A DNA stretch of 33,751 bases. Origin: Phycisphaerae bacterium (GTDB lineage: Bacteria > Planctomycetota > Phycisphaerae > Sedimentisphaerales > Anaerobacaceae). The notes under the pieces are model-generated. The model was not told the DNA's origin. It did no database searches and saw only the letters and a program-made list of their open reading frames with translations. The stretch covers positions 1 to 33,751 of the forward strand of contig JAOUFU010000006.1 in NCBI GenBank assembly GCA_029858035.1. The letters are read 5' to 3'. Positions 25,700 through 33,751 of this stretch are shown here, piece by piece; positions within the stretch are counted from its first letter, which is position 1, and each line of letters starts with the position of its first letter. The position numbers and the translations under genes are program-made.

Positions 25700-28063
25700 T
25701 CACTTTTCCAAGTTTTTCTCTGCTAACATGGCATCGAAAAAGCCCTTTTTTCTCAGGAATTGATAAAGATAAGAAACGCCCACTAATGTAATACCCGTGG
25801 CCAAAAAAGCGGCGATTCGATAAACGCTCTTAACGGTGCTGGTGTCCAGAATGAAGACCTTGACCAGCAGCAGCACGAACAGTCCGAGTGCAATGTACCG
25901 CAGCAGCGGAGCTTTTCGCCAGAAGCCGGCCACCATCAAAGCCGCTCCATAAACCGCCCACATCACCGAAATATACATATGCGATAAGAACATCCAGTTG
26001 GCAACCTTTTCTGCCGCTTCAGCAAATCGGTTTCGGCAATACCAGTAAAGATAAATCTGCTCCGTCAGCAAAATCCACAGCACGAATATCGCCGCTAATG
26101 TAAAGATTGTTGCGAATACAATGTTGTATTCTTCCGTAAATATTGTGGAATTTGCGGCTTCTTGTTCTTCCTGGGCTGAACGCTTCAACAGAATCGCGGC
26201 AACAAACAGCCCGGCAACAAACAGAAGGACTATTGCAAAATCGACGTTTACAAAAATTCGGAAGCGACCAATGTAAACCTCACTAAAGGCCACCGTCGTA
26301 ATAATCGCGCCTACACCTGCCAAAATCATCGAAATAATCTTGCTTGCTATCCCCCTTGGACAAATCGGCCGGATTAGAAACAGCAGCGGAAATATCGTAA
26401 ATATTATCACCATCCCCCGGATGAAGTCTCTGTTCCCAACGGTGTTTTCGACCACGTTATAATCACAATGCCACCACCACTCCATCGCTACTGCCGCCAT
26501 CAACAAAAGCACTGTCGCCGCATAAAGAAATTGCGCAATTTGTCCGCGTTCGGGCTCTGCCAACCGTGAAGTCCTTCTGTATATGATGTAACAGACAAGC
26601 AGTGAAGCTGTAACAAAGCACCACGTTCCAAAAGCTTGGTTAAATACAGGCGTAAATGCCGCAGTATGCATCGGCAGCCGGTGAAGCAACTGGGCGAAAC
26701 TCAACAAAAGTGCTACAGCGGCGCCGACCTGCGTCCAGATGCTGCGATAACGCAGCCCGATTACCGCCAATATAACGCCTTCCACGGCCCACGCCATCGC
26801 AATCGCATACATCTTCAAATATAGTGGAATCGCTATCGTAAGGAAAAACAGGCCAATCGCCAGCAGCGCAAGTCGCAAATCCAGGTCATCTACGCACCGC
26901 TTTGCTACTGCACTCATCATAGCCAAATGCGCAGCGCACAATCCGAGAGCACAAAAGGCAAGCCCCTGGCGGTATTCTGCAAATAGAATCATCCACAGGT
27001 AATAAAAGACCACTGCCGCGTTGGCTAACACAAGTATTACGTCTTCTTTCTTGGCTTTGACCTTCTTTACCAGTTCGTAAAGCAGGGGCAGCACAAGGTA
27101 AACGGCCAAAAACACTCCCAGCCAAACCAGCGCAATTGCAATTTGTTCCGGTGCTCCTTCAGCCGTTTTCATCGTCGGTCTGTAAAATTTCTCAAACCAT
27201 CCGGTATAAAGCAAAAATGTACCAACAAAGGACAGCACATTGACGGCTCGCCATTTTCGATACAATGCACAAAGCATTGCGCCAACGCCCAGGATGAGAG
27301 TGTAAGTGAATAATGCGTTCGGCCGATTTTCCCCCGTAGAAACTAACACGGGCGTCAGGAAGCCACCAAGCAAAGACAAAAACGCTACAACAATCTCATT
27401 GAGGCTGACTGCGTAAAGCATTGCGGCCGCCGTCACAAGTATTGCAAGAGCGAAAGCCGGTGTCGTATCAATCAACTCGTAATAGGCCCGAGCTGAAAAC
27501 ACTGCCGCATACAAAATAGCAAAACCCAATGCTGTCACGCCTTTGGCCACAATGCCGTAACCGCGTCGCCGCGTTACCTCACCGACCGCCAGGGCAACAA
27601 GGCCGCCAATAGCAGCTATAACCACTCTGCCCAATGGGCCTATCCACTCATTGTCGTAAGCATATTTGAGGAAAAATCCTACTGAAAAGACGACCGTAAT
27701 GACACCTGCGATAAGGATCCATCGAGTCCCGATCCGTTGTTCGAGCGTAAGCGTGCCAACCTTTTTGCCTGGCTCAAGTTTTTTTGGCTCTTCGACTTTT
27801 ACCGCTCCGACTTTTGCTGCCCAGAGTTTTGCTGGAGTAACCGGCTCTGTCGGCCGCTCCACCTTCCTTACCTCAACCGGTTTCTTTGGTACCTCCGCTG
27901 GCTTTGGAACCTCCTCCTTTCTTATTGGCTTCTCCACTCTCAGAGGCTCACGATCCAACGTTCTTGACTTGTTTAACGCGATAATGCTGATGATGAGCGC
28001 TGCCGGCCCGCACAGAAAACAGCAAATAGCCAGCAGAACCAAAAGAATGATAAAACCTTCCAT
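25700..28063 (-). CDS. DUF2339-family polytopic membrane protein
   Basis: This is a 787-aa membrane protein. One N-terminal membrane helix (about 3-28) is followed by a Pro/Lys/Glu-rich cytoplasmic linker (about 35-95: KPAEVPKKPVEVRKVERP style), then GTRWILIAGVITVV, the typical DUF2339 entry, and more than 20 further hydrophobic segments to the end. The family has no known biochemical function but is widespread and usually paired with DUF3999, as here. ATG 28063 has GGAG about 8 bases upstream, and a good promoter lies about 50 bases further up. The size is normal for the family. Confidence 0.88.
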   Translation of the reverse strand: MEGFIILLVLLAICCFLCGPAALIISIIALNKSRTLDREPLRVEKPIRKEEVPKPAEVPKKPVEVRKVERPTEPVTPAKLWAAKVGAVKVEEPKKLEPGKKVGTLTLEQRIGTRWILIAGVITVVFSVGFFLKYAYDNEWIGPLGRVVIAAIGGLVALAVGEVTRRRGYGIVAKGVTALGFAILYAAVFSARAYYELIDTTPAFALAILVTAAAMLYAVSLNEIVVAFLSLLGGFLTPVLVSTGENRPNALFTYTLILGVGAMLCALYRKWRAVNVLSFVGTFLLYTGWFEKFYRPTMKTAEGAPEQIAIALVWLGVFLAVYLVLPLLYELVKKVKAKKEDVILVLANAAVVFYYLWMILFAEYRQGLAFCALGLCAAHLAMMSAVAKRCVDDLDLRLALLAIGLFFLTIAIPLYLKMYAIAMAWAVEGVILAVIGLRYRSIWTQVGAAVALLLSFAQLLHRLPMHTAAFTPVFNQAFGTWCFVTASLLVCYIIYRRTSRLAEPERGQIAQFLYAATVLLLMAAVAMEWWWHCDYNVVENTVGNRDFIRGMVIIFTIFPLLFLIRPICPRGIASKIISMILAGVGAIITTVAFSEVYIGRFRIFVNVDFAIVLLFVAGLFVAAILLKRSAQEEQEAANSTIFTEEYNIVFATIFTLAAIFVLWILLTEQIYLYWYCRNRFAEAAEKVANWMFLSHMYISVMWAVYGAALMVAGFWRKAPLLRYIALGLFVLLLVKVFILDTSTVKSVYRIAAFLATGITLVGVSYLYQFLRKKGFFDAMLAEKNLEK

Positions 28064-28114
28064 TTAATCCACTCCTTAAAAAACTGTCTGAGTGTTCTCA
28101 CTTCTATCAAACTC

Positions 28115-28144
28115 ATTTTACGGATATGCAATAGAATAAGTCAA
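28115..28144 (-). promoter_or_regulatory. Promoter of the DUF2339-DUF3999 pair
   Basis: Read on the - strand, TTGACT (28144-28139) and TAAAAT (28120-28115) are separated by 18 bases. The predicted start is about 45 bases before ATG 28063, and the pair is close to the sigma-70 consensus. Confidence 0.5.
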
Positions 28145-28260
28145 ACATCCCGACTCATCAATCTTTTTCTTTCCAACCTTGCAGTTGCGGATTGCAACGA
28201 TTTCAATCGAGCGTGCAGGTAGCTGCAAGAATTATCTCATTTGTGTGAAAATAGGTAAAA

Positions 28261-29217
28261 TTACGCCTGCGATTCCTGCAATTCGTCTTTCGGGCGGGTT
28301 TTCCATCTTCGGTGCAGCCACCAGTATTGGGTCGGGTCCTCACGTACGAATTTTTCGATTGCGCTGGTGTATTCGGCTGTAATCCACTGGAGCGGGTCTT
28401 CTTTGTCAGCCCATTCCTGGGGCAAAATAATGCGGTTGACCCCAATCTCAAAGAAAAAGCGATCATCAACCCTTCTGCTGTAACCAACTCCTATCGGTAC
28501 ATTATTGGTAATAGCGAGCAGGGCTATGCTCTTGTAAGTGCTGGCTTTGCGGCCGAAAAAATCAACGAATATCCCTTTTCTGCCGGCATCCTGGTCGACA
28601 ATAAAGCATAGAGTGGCACCGCTCGAAGTTAGCTCCGACATAAGCTCTGCCGCGCCTTTCTTATCGATTATTTTCTGGCCGACCCGCATCCGGACATCGT
28701 ATAAGTATTTGTTAATAAACCTGTTATCTAACGGACGTGCAATACTGTAAATATTAAATCCGAACAGCCCCATCATATAACCCATTATTTCAAAGTTGCT
28801 GTAATGGCCCGTAACCATAAGCATACCGTTGCCTTCTTTCATGAGCCATTTGGCCATTTCGGTGTTTTTAAAGCGTGAATAATCGCGCCAGTTATGTTTT
28901 TTCACCAGCCTTGGGGTAAACAGAACATCAATTGCCAACATCGCAATATGTTCGAAGCTTCGTCGGCCTGTCTGCCGGAACCATTCTTCACTTTTCTCAG
29001 GAAAGCTTGCACGAAGATTATCCAGAGCGCGTTTTCGGCCTCGATGATAGTATTTCCATAATAATCGGCCGAGAAAACAAGCGGTTCTTAGATTGGTCTC
29101 TACGTCGAACATATAAAGAAAAAGCACAAGAATCCGCAGCGCAACATAAGCCAGCCAATCTATAAGGGGATTGTGTTTTTTCTTTTTCTTCTTCCTGTGC
29201 GAGGCCGAATCTGTCAT
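28261..29217 (-). CDS. LpxL/HtrB-family lipid A acyltransferase-like protein
   Basis: This is a 318-aa inner-membrane-associated acyltransferase. ATG 29217 is preferred to a TTG at 29253, although neither has a strong ribosome binding site. A lysine-rich N-terminus (RKKKKKKH) precedes a single membrane helix (about 20-36). The family motif HX4E is present as TGHYSNFE (H138, E143), followed by SIARPLDN, CFIVDQDAGRKGIFVDFFG and the late QYWWLHRRWKTRP, all typical of late acyltransferases. These add an acyl chain from acyl-ACP to a lipid A precursor, which implies a lipopolysaccharide-type outer leaflet. It lies upstream of the DUF2339 promoter on the same strand, with no other lipid A gene in the window. 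Confidence 0.9.
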   Translation of the reverse strand: MTDSASHRKKKKKKHNPLIDWLAYVALRILVLFLYMFDVETNLRTACFLGRLLWKYYHRGRKRALDNLRASFPEKSEEWFRQTGRRSFEHIAMLAIDVLFTPRLVKKHNWRDYSRFKNTEMAKWLMKEGNGMLMVTGHYSNFEIMGYMMGLFGFNIYSIARPLDNRFINKYLYDVRMRVGQKIIDKKGAAELMSELTSSGATLCFIVDQDAGRKGIFVDFFGRKASTYKSIALLAITNNVPIGVGYSRRVDDRFFFEIGVNRIILPQEWADKEDPLQWITAEYTSAIEKFVREDPTQYWWLHRRWKTRPKDELQESQA

Positions 29218-29344
29218 ACACCGTGATTTTAGACTCAAAACAGTCCCTGTCAAGCGTTAGTAAGCCAAATTGGGCGTTTCGGCGCCGATGTTAATACCAA
29301 ATATCGAACGCAGGATGTTTGAGTAAGTCCAATATGGATTCTTA

Positions 29345-29372
29345 TTGCAAAGAAGCGAATAGTAACGATAAT
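29345..29372 (+). promoter_or_regulatory. Candidate promoter of the FAD-oxidoreductase gene
   Basis: TTGCAA (29345-29350) and GATAAT (29367-29372) are separated by 16 bases, giving a start about 75 bases before ATG 29455. The match is moderate. Confidence 0.4.
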
Positions 29373-29454
29373 GTTAACCTCGTAAGATGCCTATGGTTTT
29401 AGCTACATAAGAAGATCTACAATTGACCAGGGGTACCCGCTGAAAGGACTGAAA

Positions 29455-32400
29455 ATGAAAAAATTCACCCTGCTTGCAATTGTCGCGGCCCTAATTTGTT
29501 TCGTCTGTTTGCACGGGGACTGTTGGGCGTCGTCGAAAACAGATGCTATCAGTATCGGAAGGAAAGATTACATTAATTTTGAGCCTGCCTTTCCTTCGGC
29601 AGTGTATAAAAAATCGATTACAGAATCTGCACGGGATATTCCATTGGCCTTTGATGTGGACGTCGTGGTTGTCGGCGGTTCGACGGGTGCTGTTACGGCG
29701 GCCGTTGCGGCGGCCCGGAAGGGCGCGAAGGTTTTTCTTGCGGCGTCCCGGCCTTACCTTGGGGAAGATATTTGTGGTACGTATCGGTTGTGGCTTGGGC
29801 CGGGTGAGGAGCCCGAGTCACTACTTGCGAAGAAGATTTTTTCGGAACCGGCGGTTGTACCTTCGGTGGGTAAGGGAATTGCTTTTACCTACAAAGCCGA
29901 CAAACCGTCCGCCGGTGTTCATAAAGATACACCTACACCGTCGTTACTTACCGACGGAAAGTGGAGCAATGCTCCTGCCCAAAGCGTACAGTACGACGGC
30001 GATGTCACCATTACCGCTGAGTTGGGCAGGGAGCATGGTTTCCAAAGTGTCCATGTTCTTGTTTATCAGCGAGACAACGACTTCGAGGTGAAAAGCGTGA
30101 CAGTTTCGGTTAGTGACGACCTGCAGGAGTGGAGGGAAGTTGCGGCCATCAAGAATGAGAAGCTTGGTACGGGTTCGTTTGAAGAGTCGGCGATTGACCT
30201 CTCGGCACCGGTGAAGGAGAAGGCCTGTTATGTGAAGCTGTTCGTTAAGAAAAGTGAAAACGCAAAGAGGATCCTTTTGGGCGAAATCGTGCTGGAGCAG
30301 GAGGGGGCGACCGTCGAATCGAGCGAGAGACCTCGCGTGCCTCCTACACCGATGCAGGTGAAGCGCACGCTGGATGAGGCACTGCTCGAAGCGGGAGTGC
30401 AGTTTTTGTACGGCTGCTATGTGACGGACGTGCTTCGTGATGGAGCAGGCAATCTCGCGGGTATTGCTATGGTCAATCGTTCGGGGCGTCAGGCCGTGAA
30501 GGCAAAGGTTATTATCGATGCCACACAGCGGGCGACGGTTGCGAGGCTGGCCGATGCGAGTTTTCAATCGTATCCTGCCGGGTTGCAGAGCTTCAAGCAC
30601 ATTGCTGTTGGTGGCCAGGTTCAAACCGGCGAAGGCATCCATGCAAGAAAAATGCCGATGCCAATCACAGGACGGGAAGTTATTGAATATACACTTGAGA
30701 TTCCAATGAAGGACGGTTCCTTCGCGTCTTTTGCTGAGGCTGAGCAGGTTGCACTCGACAGGACTTGGCATCCTAAGCAGACGGACGCGACAGAGATACT
30801 TTTCCAGGTGCCGCCCGACCCGATGAGGGCAGAGACGTCTCTTTCCGGTGACTGGCCCGGTGCGGAAAAAGTCAATCTTGATGTGTTCCGGCCAAAGGGT
30901 ATTAAGCGCCTGTATGTGCTTGGCGGCTGTGCGGACATATCCCGTAGTGCGGCAGAGAAGCTGATGCGGCCTCTGGAGCTGATGGAAGCAGGCAGCCGGA
31001 TTGGTGTAGCGGCGGCTAAACAGGCAAATCGGACCGGTAAACTAAAGAACGTGAGATTATACGGCAGAGAGGCAGTGCCCGTGACATCGTCAGATACGCG
31101 AGAGGATTTGGGCGGACTTGGTCGAGGACTAAAGAAACCTGTTTTAATTCATTCCGGCAACCGGGCCTTGCCGGTTTTTGCCGAATACGATATTGTGGTT
31201 ATTGGAGGAGGGACCGGCGGAGCGCCGGCGGGGATCGCCGCGGCCCGGCAGGGGGGCAAGACGCTTGTTATCGAATACCTGCACGGCCTTGGCGGCGTAG
31301 GTACGATTGGGCTTATCAGCAGTTACTATCACGGTAATCGCGTTGGTTTCACGACAGAGGTGGATGAAGGTATCGCGGGCTTGGCGGGTGATGGGAAGGG
31401 CACAAGCGCAAGGTGGAATCCAGAATGGAAAAAAGAATGGTATAGACGCCAGATGCGCAAGGCCGGCGTCGATATCTGGTTCGGGACGCTCGGCTGTGGT
31501 GCGTTTGTGGAAAACGGGCGAGTCAAGGGAGTTGTTGTTGCAACGCCGGAAGGGCGGGGCGTGGTGCTCGCGAAGGTGGTCATCGACTCGACGGGTAATG
31601 CCGACATCGCGGCCGCAGCGGGGGCCGAGTGCGTCTATACGAACGGCTCCGGTGTGGCGGTGCAGGGCGCGGGGCTGCCGCCGAGAAATATGGGCACTGG
31701 ATACACTAATACCGACTGGACTTTCATCGACGATGGGGATGTTATCGATACCTGGCGTGCTTATGTTGTTGCAAAGAAGAAGTACAGCCGGGCTTACGAC
31801 CTGGGCCAGTTGATAGATACGCGTGAGAGACGGCGGATTGTCGGTGACTTTATTATGTCACCGCTTGATATCTTAAATGACCGGACTTACCCCGATACCA
31901 TTGTGTTATCCAAAAGCGATTTCGACTCGCACGGCTTTACGGTGCACCCGGCGTTTCTGCTCAAGCCCCCGGGAAGAAAGGACATTTTTGTTAATGTCCC
32001 GTATCGATGCCTGCTGCCCGCGGGACTCGATGGTATTATTGTAACTGGGTTGGGCGTCAGCGCGCACCGTGATGCAATGCCCGTTATAAGGATGCAGGCG
32101 GACATTCAGAACCAGGGTTACGCTGTAGGTGTCATAGGGACAATGGTGGCGAAGAGCGGCGGGGGGGTGCGTGATATTGATATCAAGGCCCTTCAGAAAC
32201 ACCTTATCGAGAAAGGCAACCTGCCGGAGAGGGTGCTGACGGATAAGGACTCTTTTCCATTACCTCCCCAAGAAATAGCTCAGGCTGTTGAACGTGTTGC
32301 CAATAACTTCGACGGCCTGGAGATAGTCCTCACCCAACCGCATTCCGCAATGCCGCTTTTGCGGAAGGCCTACAAAACCGCCGAGACAACAAAGGCCAAG

Positions 32401-32955
32401 CTTGCTTACGCACATATCCTCGGTATGCTGGGCGATGCGACTGGTTCGGAGACTTTGATACATGCAGTGGAGACTACGGATTGGGACAAGGGCTGGAACT
32501 TTACCGGGATGGGGCAATATGGAGCGAGCCTTAGCGCGCTCGATAGTGTCATCATCGCTTTAGGCCGGACACGTGATAAACGGGGACTTGCTCCTATTCT
32601 TGATAAGGTCGGTCAGCTCGATGCCAACAGCGAGTTTTCGCATTGCCGTGCTGTTGGTATGGCGATTGAGACGCTGGGCGATTCTGCTGCGGCCAAACCA
32701 CTTGCGGGATTGCTGCAAAAACCCGGCATAATGGGACACGCTTTTACTCAAATCGAGGATGCTATGCAGCGCACGCCGGCCAGTCCTACGGATACGAACA
32801 CGCGGAACAACTCGCTGCGCGAATTGATATTAGCGAGGGCATTATATCGCTGCGGCGACTACAAAGGCATAGGCAAAAAGATTCTAACCGAATATGCGCG
32901 TGACCTTCGCGGCCATTATGCACACCACGCGCAGACCGTGCTTAATAAAAAATAG
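29455..32955 (+). CDS. Secreted tandem FAD-dependent oxidoreductase with HEAT repeats
   Basis: This is an 1166-aa exported protein with a signal peptide (1-25) and AAAGGA upstream of ATG 29455. Module 1 (about 65-540) is an FAD_oxidored-type fold with VVVVGGSTGAV at 71-80, interrupted by a beta-rich, galactose-binding-like insert (about 150-285: LLTDGKW, TVSVSDDLQEW). Module 2 (about 575-935) has a full GxGxxG in IGGGTGG (584-589) and the LGGVGT loop that follows the cofactor-binding strand. The C-terminal ~210 residues are HEAT-like helices. Module 1 lacks the middle and last glycines (G74-G75-S76-T77-G78-A79), so only module 2 may bind FAD strongly. Planctomycetes carry many such secreted oxidoreductases of unknown substrate; sugar or glycan oxidation is plausible. 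The isomerase gene follows after 34 bases. Confidence 0.85.
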   Translation: MKKFTLLAIVAALICFVCLHGDCWASSKTDAISIGRKDYINFEPAFPSAVYKKSITESARDIPLAFDVDVVVVGGSTGAVTAAVAAARKGAKVFLAASRPYLGEDICGTYRLWLGPGEEPESLLAKKIFSEPAVVPSVGKGIAFTYKADKPSAGVHKDTPTPSLLTDGKWSNAPAQSVQYDGDVTITAELGREHGFQSVHVLVYQRDNDFEVKSVTVSVSDDLQEWREVAAIKNEKLGTGSFEESAIDLSAPVKEKACYVKLFVKKSENAKRILLGEIVLEQEGATVESSERPRVPPTPMQVKRTLDEALLEAGVQFLYGCYVTDVLRDGAGNLAGIAMVNRSGRQAVKAKVIIDATQRATVARLADASFQSYPAGLQSFKHIAVGGQVQTGEGIHARKMPMPITGREVIEYTLEIPMKDGSFASFAEAEQVALDRTWHPKQTDATEILFQVPPDPMRAETSLSGDWPGAEKVNLDVFRPKGIKRLYVLGGCADISRSAAEKLMRPLELMEAGSRIGVAAAKQANRTGKLKNVRLYGREAVPVTSSDTREDLGGLGRGLKKPVLIHSGNRALPVFAEYDIVVIGGGTGGAPAGIAAARQGGKTLVIEYLHGLGGVGTIGLISSYYHGNRVGFTTEVDEGIAGLAGDGKGTSARWNPEWKKEWYRRQMRKAGVDIWFGTLGCGAFVENGRVKGVVVATPEGRGVVLAKVVIDSTGNADIAAAAGAECVYTNGSGVAVQGAGLPPRNMGTGYTNTDWTFIDDGDVIDTWRAYVVAKKKYSRAYDLGQLIDTRERRRIVGDFIMSPLDILNDRTYPDTIVLSKSDFDSHGFTVHPAFLLKPPGRKDIFVNVPYRCLLPAGLDGIIVTGLGVSAHRDAMPVIRMQADIQNQGYAVGVIGTMVAKSGGGVRDIDIKALQKHLIEKGNLPERVLTDKDSFPLPPQEIAQAVERVANNFDGLEIVLTQPHSAMPLLRKAYKTAETTKAKLAYAHILGMLGDATGSETLIHAVETTDWDKGWNFTGMGQYGASLSALDSVIIALGRTRDKRGLAPILDKVGQLDANSEFSHCRAVGMAIETLGDSAAAKPLAGLLQKPGIMGHAFTQIEDAMQRTPASPTDTNTRNNSLRELILARALYRCGDYKGIGKKILTEYARDLRGHYAHHAQTVLNKK

Positions 32956-32989
32956 AAATGGACTAACACATATTTAAGGAGATAAAGAA

Positions 32990-33751
32990 ATGGCAGGAGA
33001 ATACAGATTTTCATTTGGGCCCTGGAATATTCACGAAGGGGCGGACCCGTTTGGGCCGACGGTGCGGGACAGTATAGAATTCGGCAAAAAACTCAAGTTG
33101 TATAAAAATCTCGGCTTTGACGGCGTACAGTTTCACGATGACGATGCCGTGCCGGGTATGGATAGCCTCAGTCCCGACCAGATAGTCAAAAAGGCGAAAG
33201 AGGTGCGGAGCATGCTCGAAGGCGAAGGCTTGGTTGCGGAGTTTGTTGCACCGCGGCTGTGGGAGGATGAGCGCACTATCGACGGGGCTTATACGTCGAA
33301 CGACGCATCCTGCAGGCAGTATGCGAAGGACCGCAGTCGGCGGATGCTCGATATTGTCGATGCGCTAGGGACGAAGCTGGTCGTTGTCTGGTACGCCCGT
33401 GAAGGGACTTATATTCGCGAAGCCAAGGACAGCAAAGTCGCAGTCGATCAACTCGCAGAGGCGCTCAACGATATGCTTCACTACAACACGGAAGTCAAGA
33501 TTGCCATTGAACCCAAGCCAAACGAGCCGATGGACCAAACCTATATCCCGACGACCGGCCACGCTGTTGCTATCGGCTATCTTACGGACTTTCCCGACCG
33601 TGTTGGAGTCAACATCGAAACCGCTCATGTTATATTGGCCGGGCTGGACCCTTCGGATGAGATGGGATTTGCACTTGCATACAATAAGCTGTTCAGCGTG
33701 CACCTAAACGACCAGAACGGTCTGAAATTCGATGAGGACAAGGCTTTCGGT
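32990..33751 (+). CDS. Xylose-isomerase-family sugar isomerase (3' end cut by window)
   Basis: Only the first 254 residues are present; the frame is open to the window edge. AAGGAGA (32976-32982) lies 7 bases before ATG 32990. The TIM-barrel markers of xylose isomerase are clear: FHDDD (H49, D52, the ring-opening pair), VVWYAREG, EPKPNEP (metal ligand E174, and K176), NIETAH (E210, H213) and FDED (D248, D250). Xylose isomerases convert aldoses to ketoses using two metal ions. By alignment from memory with the Streptomyces enzyme, the metal-ligand Asp of HIDLN is His238 here (SVHLN), and the substrate-pocket Trp of TVGWQG is replaced (NIHEG). The family is sure, but D-xylose as substrate is not. 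It lies 34 bases after the oxidoreductase gene, probably in the same transcript. Confidence 0.85.
   Translation, partial: MAGEYRFSFGPWNIHEGADPFGPTVRDSIEFGKKLKLYKNLGFDGVQFHDDDAVPGMDSLSPDQIVKKAKEVRSMLEGEGLVAEFVAPRLWEDERTIDGAYTSNDASCRQYAKDRSRRMLDIVDALGTKLVVVWYAREGTYIREAKDSKVAVDQLAEALNDMLHYNTEVKIAIEPKPNEPMDQTYIPTTGHAVAIGYLTDFPDRVGVNIETAHVILAGLDPSDEMGFALAYNKLFSVHLNDQNGLKFDEDKAFG

Overview
The window reads as a chromosomal segment of a planctomycete, most likely a Phycisphaerae/Sedimentisphaerales-type bacterium or metagenome bin. This is inferred from gene content alone: several Tat-exported sulfatases, a secreted protein combining LamG, dockerin-like and a C-terminal domain common in planctomycete secreted proteins, a GH172 (DUF2961) enzyme, FAD oxidoreductases with HEAT repeats, and a lipid A-type acyltransferase that implies a Gram-negative envelope. 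I see no rRNA, tRNA, CRISPR array or intact insertion sequence.

Region 1 (1-8550, + strand): an Fe-S-type flavodoxin-fold reductase; about 600 bases of unexplained DNA; a 1561-aa secreted protein with an arylsulfotransferase (ASST) beta-propeller at its centre; and a secreted GH172 glycosidase with its own promoter.

Region 2 (8551-20602, - strand): a degraded HEAT-repeat remnant and a secreted GH32 beta-fructosidase with its own promoter. Upstream lies a closely spaced series, transcribed leftward from about 20650: sulfatase, orphan 277-aa protein, sulfatase, sulfatase, secreted transglutaminase-fold/F5-8-type protein, and a B12-type radical SAM protein. With the GH172 and ASST genes this resembles a utilisation locus for a sulfated glycan containing furanosides. 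The substrate is inferred. No formylglycine-generating enzyme is present, so sulfatase maturation must be encoded elsewhere.

Region 3 (20603-29217): an amino-acid permease fused to a PTS EIIA-like domain, preceded by a strong promoter, an 8-codon ORF and a perfect 9-bp inverted repeat that together look like a leader-peptide control region. Then, on the - strand, come a duplicated TerB-like protein, an RDD membrane protein, a DUF3999/DUF2339 pair, and an LpxL/HtrB-family acyltransferase. These look like envelope and housekeeping functions.

Region 4 (29218-33751, + strand): a secreted protein with two tandem FAD-oxidoreductase modules and C-terminal HEAT repeats, followed after 34 bases by a xylose-isomerase-fold enzyme cut by the window end. 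That enzyme keeps most catalytic residues but differs at a metal-ligand position and a substrate-pocket position, so it may act on a different sugar.

Residue numbers below count from the start codon chosen for each gene. All family assignments are by eye from motifs; no database search was run.
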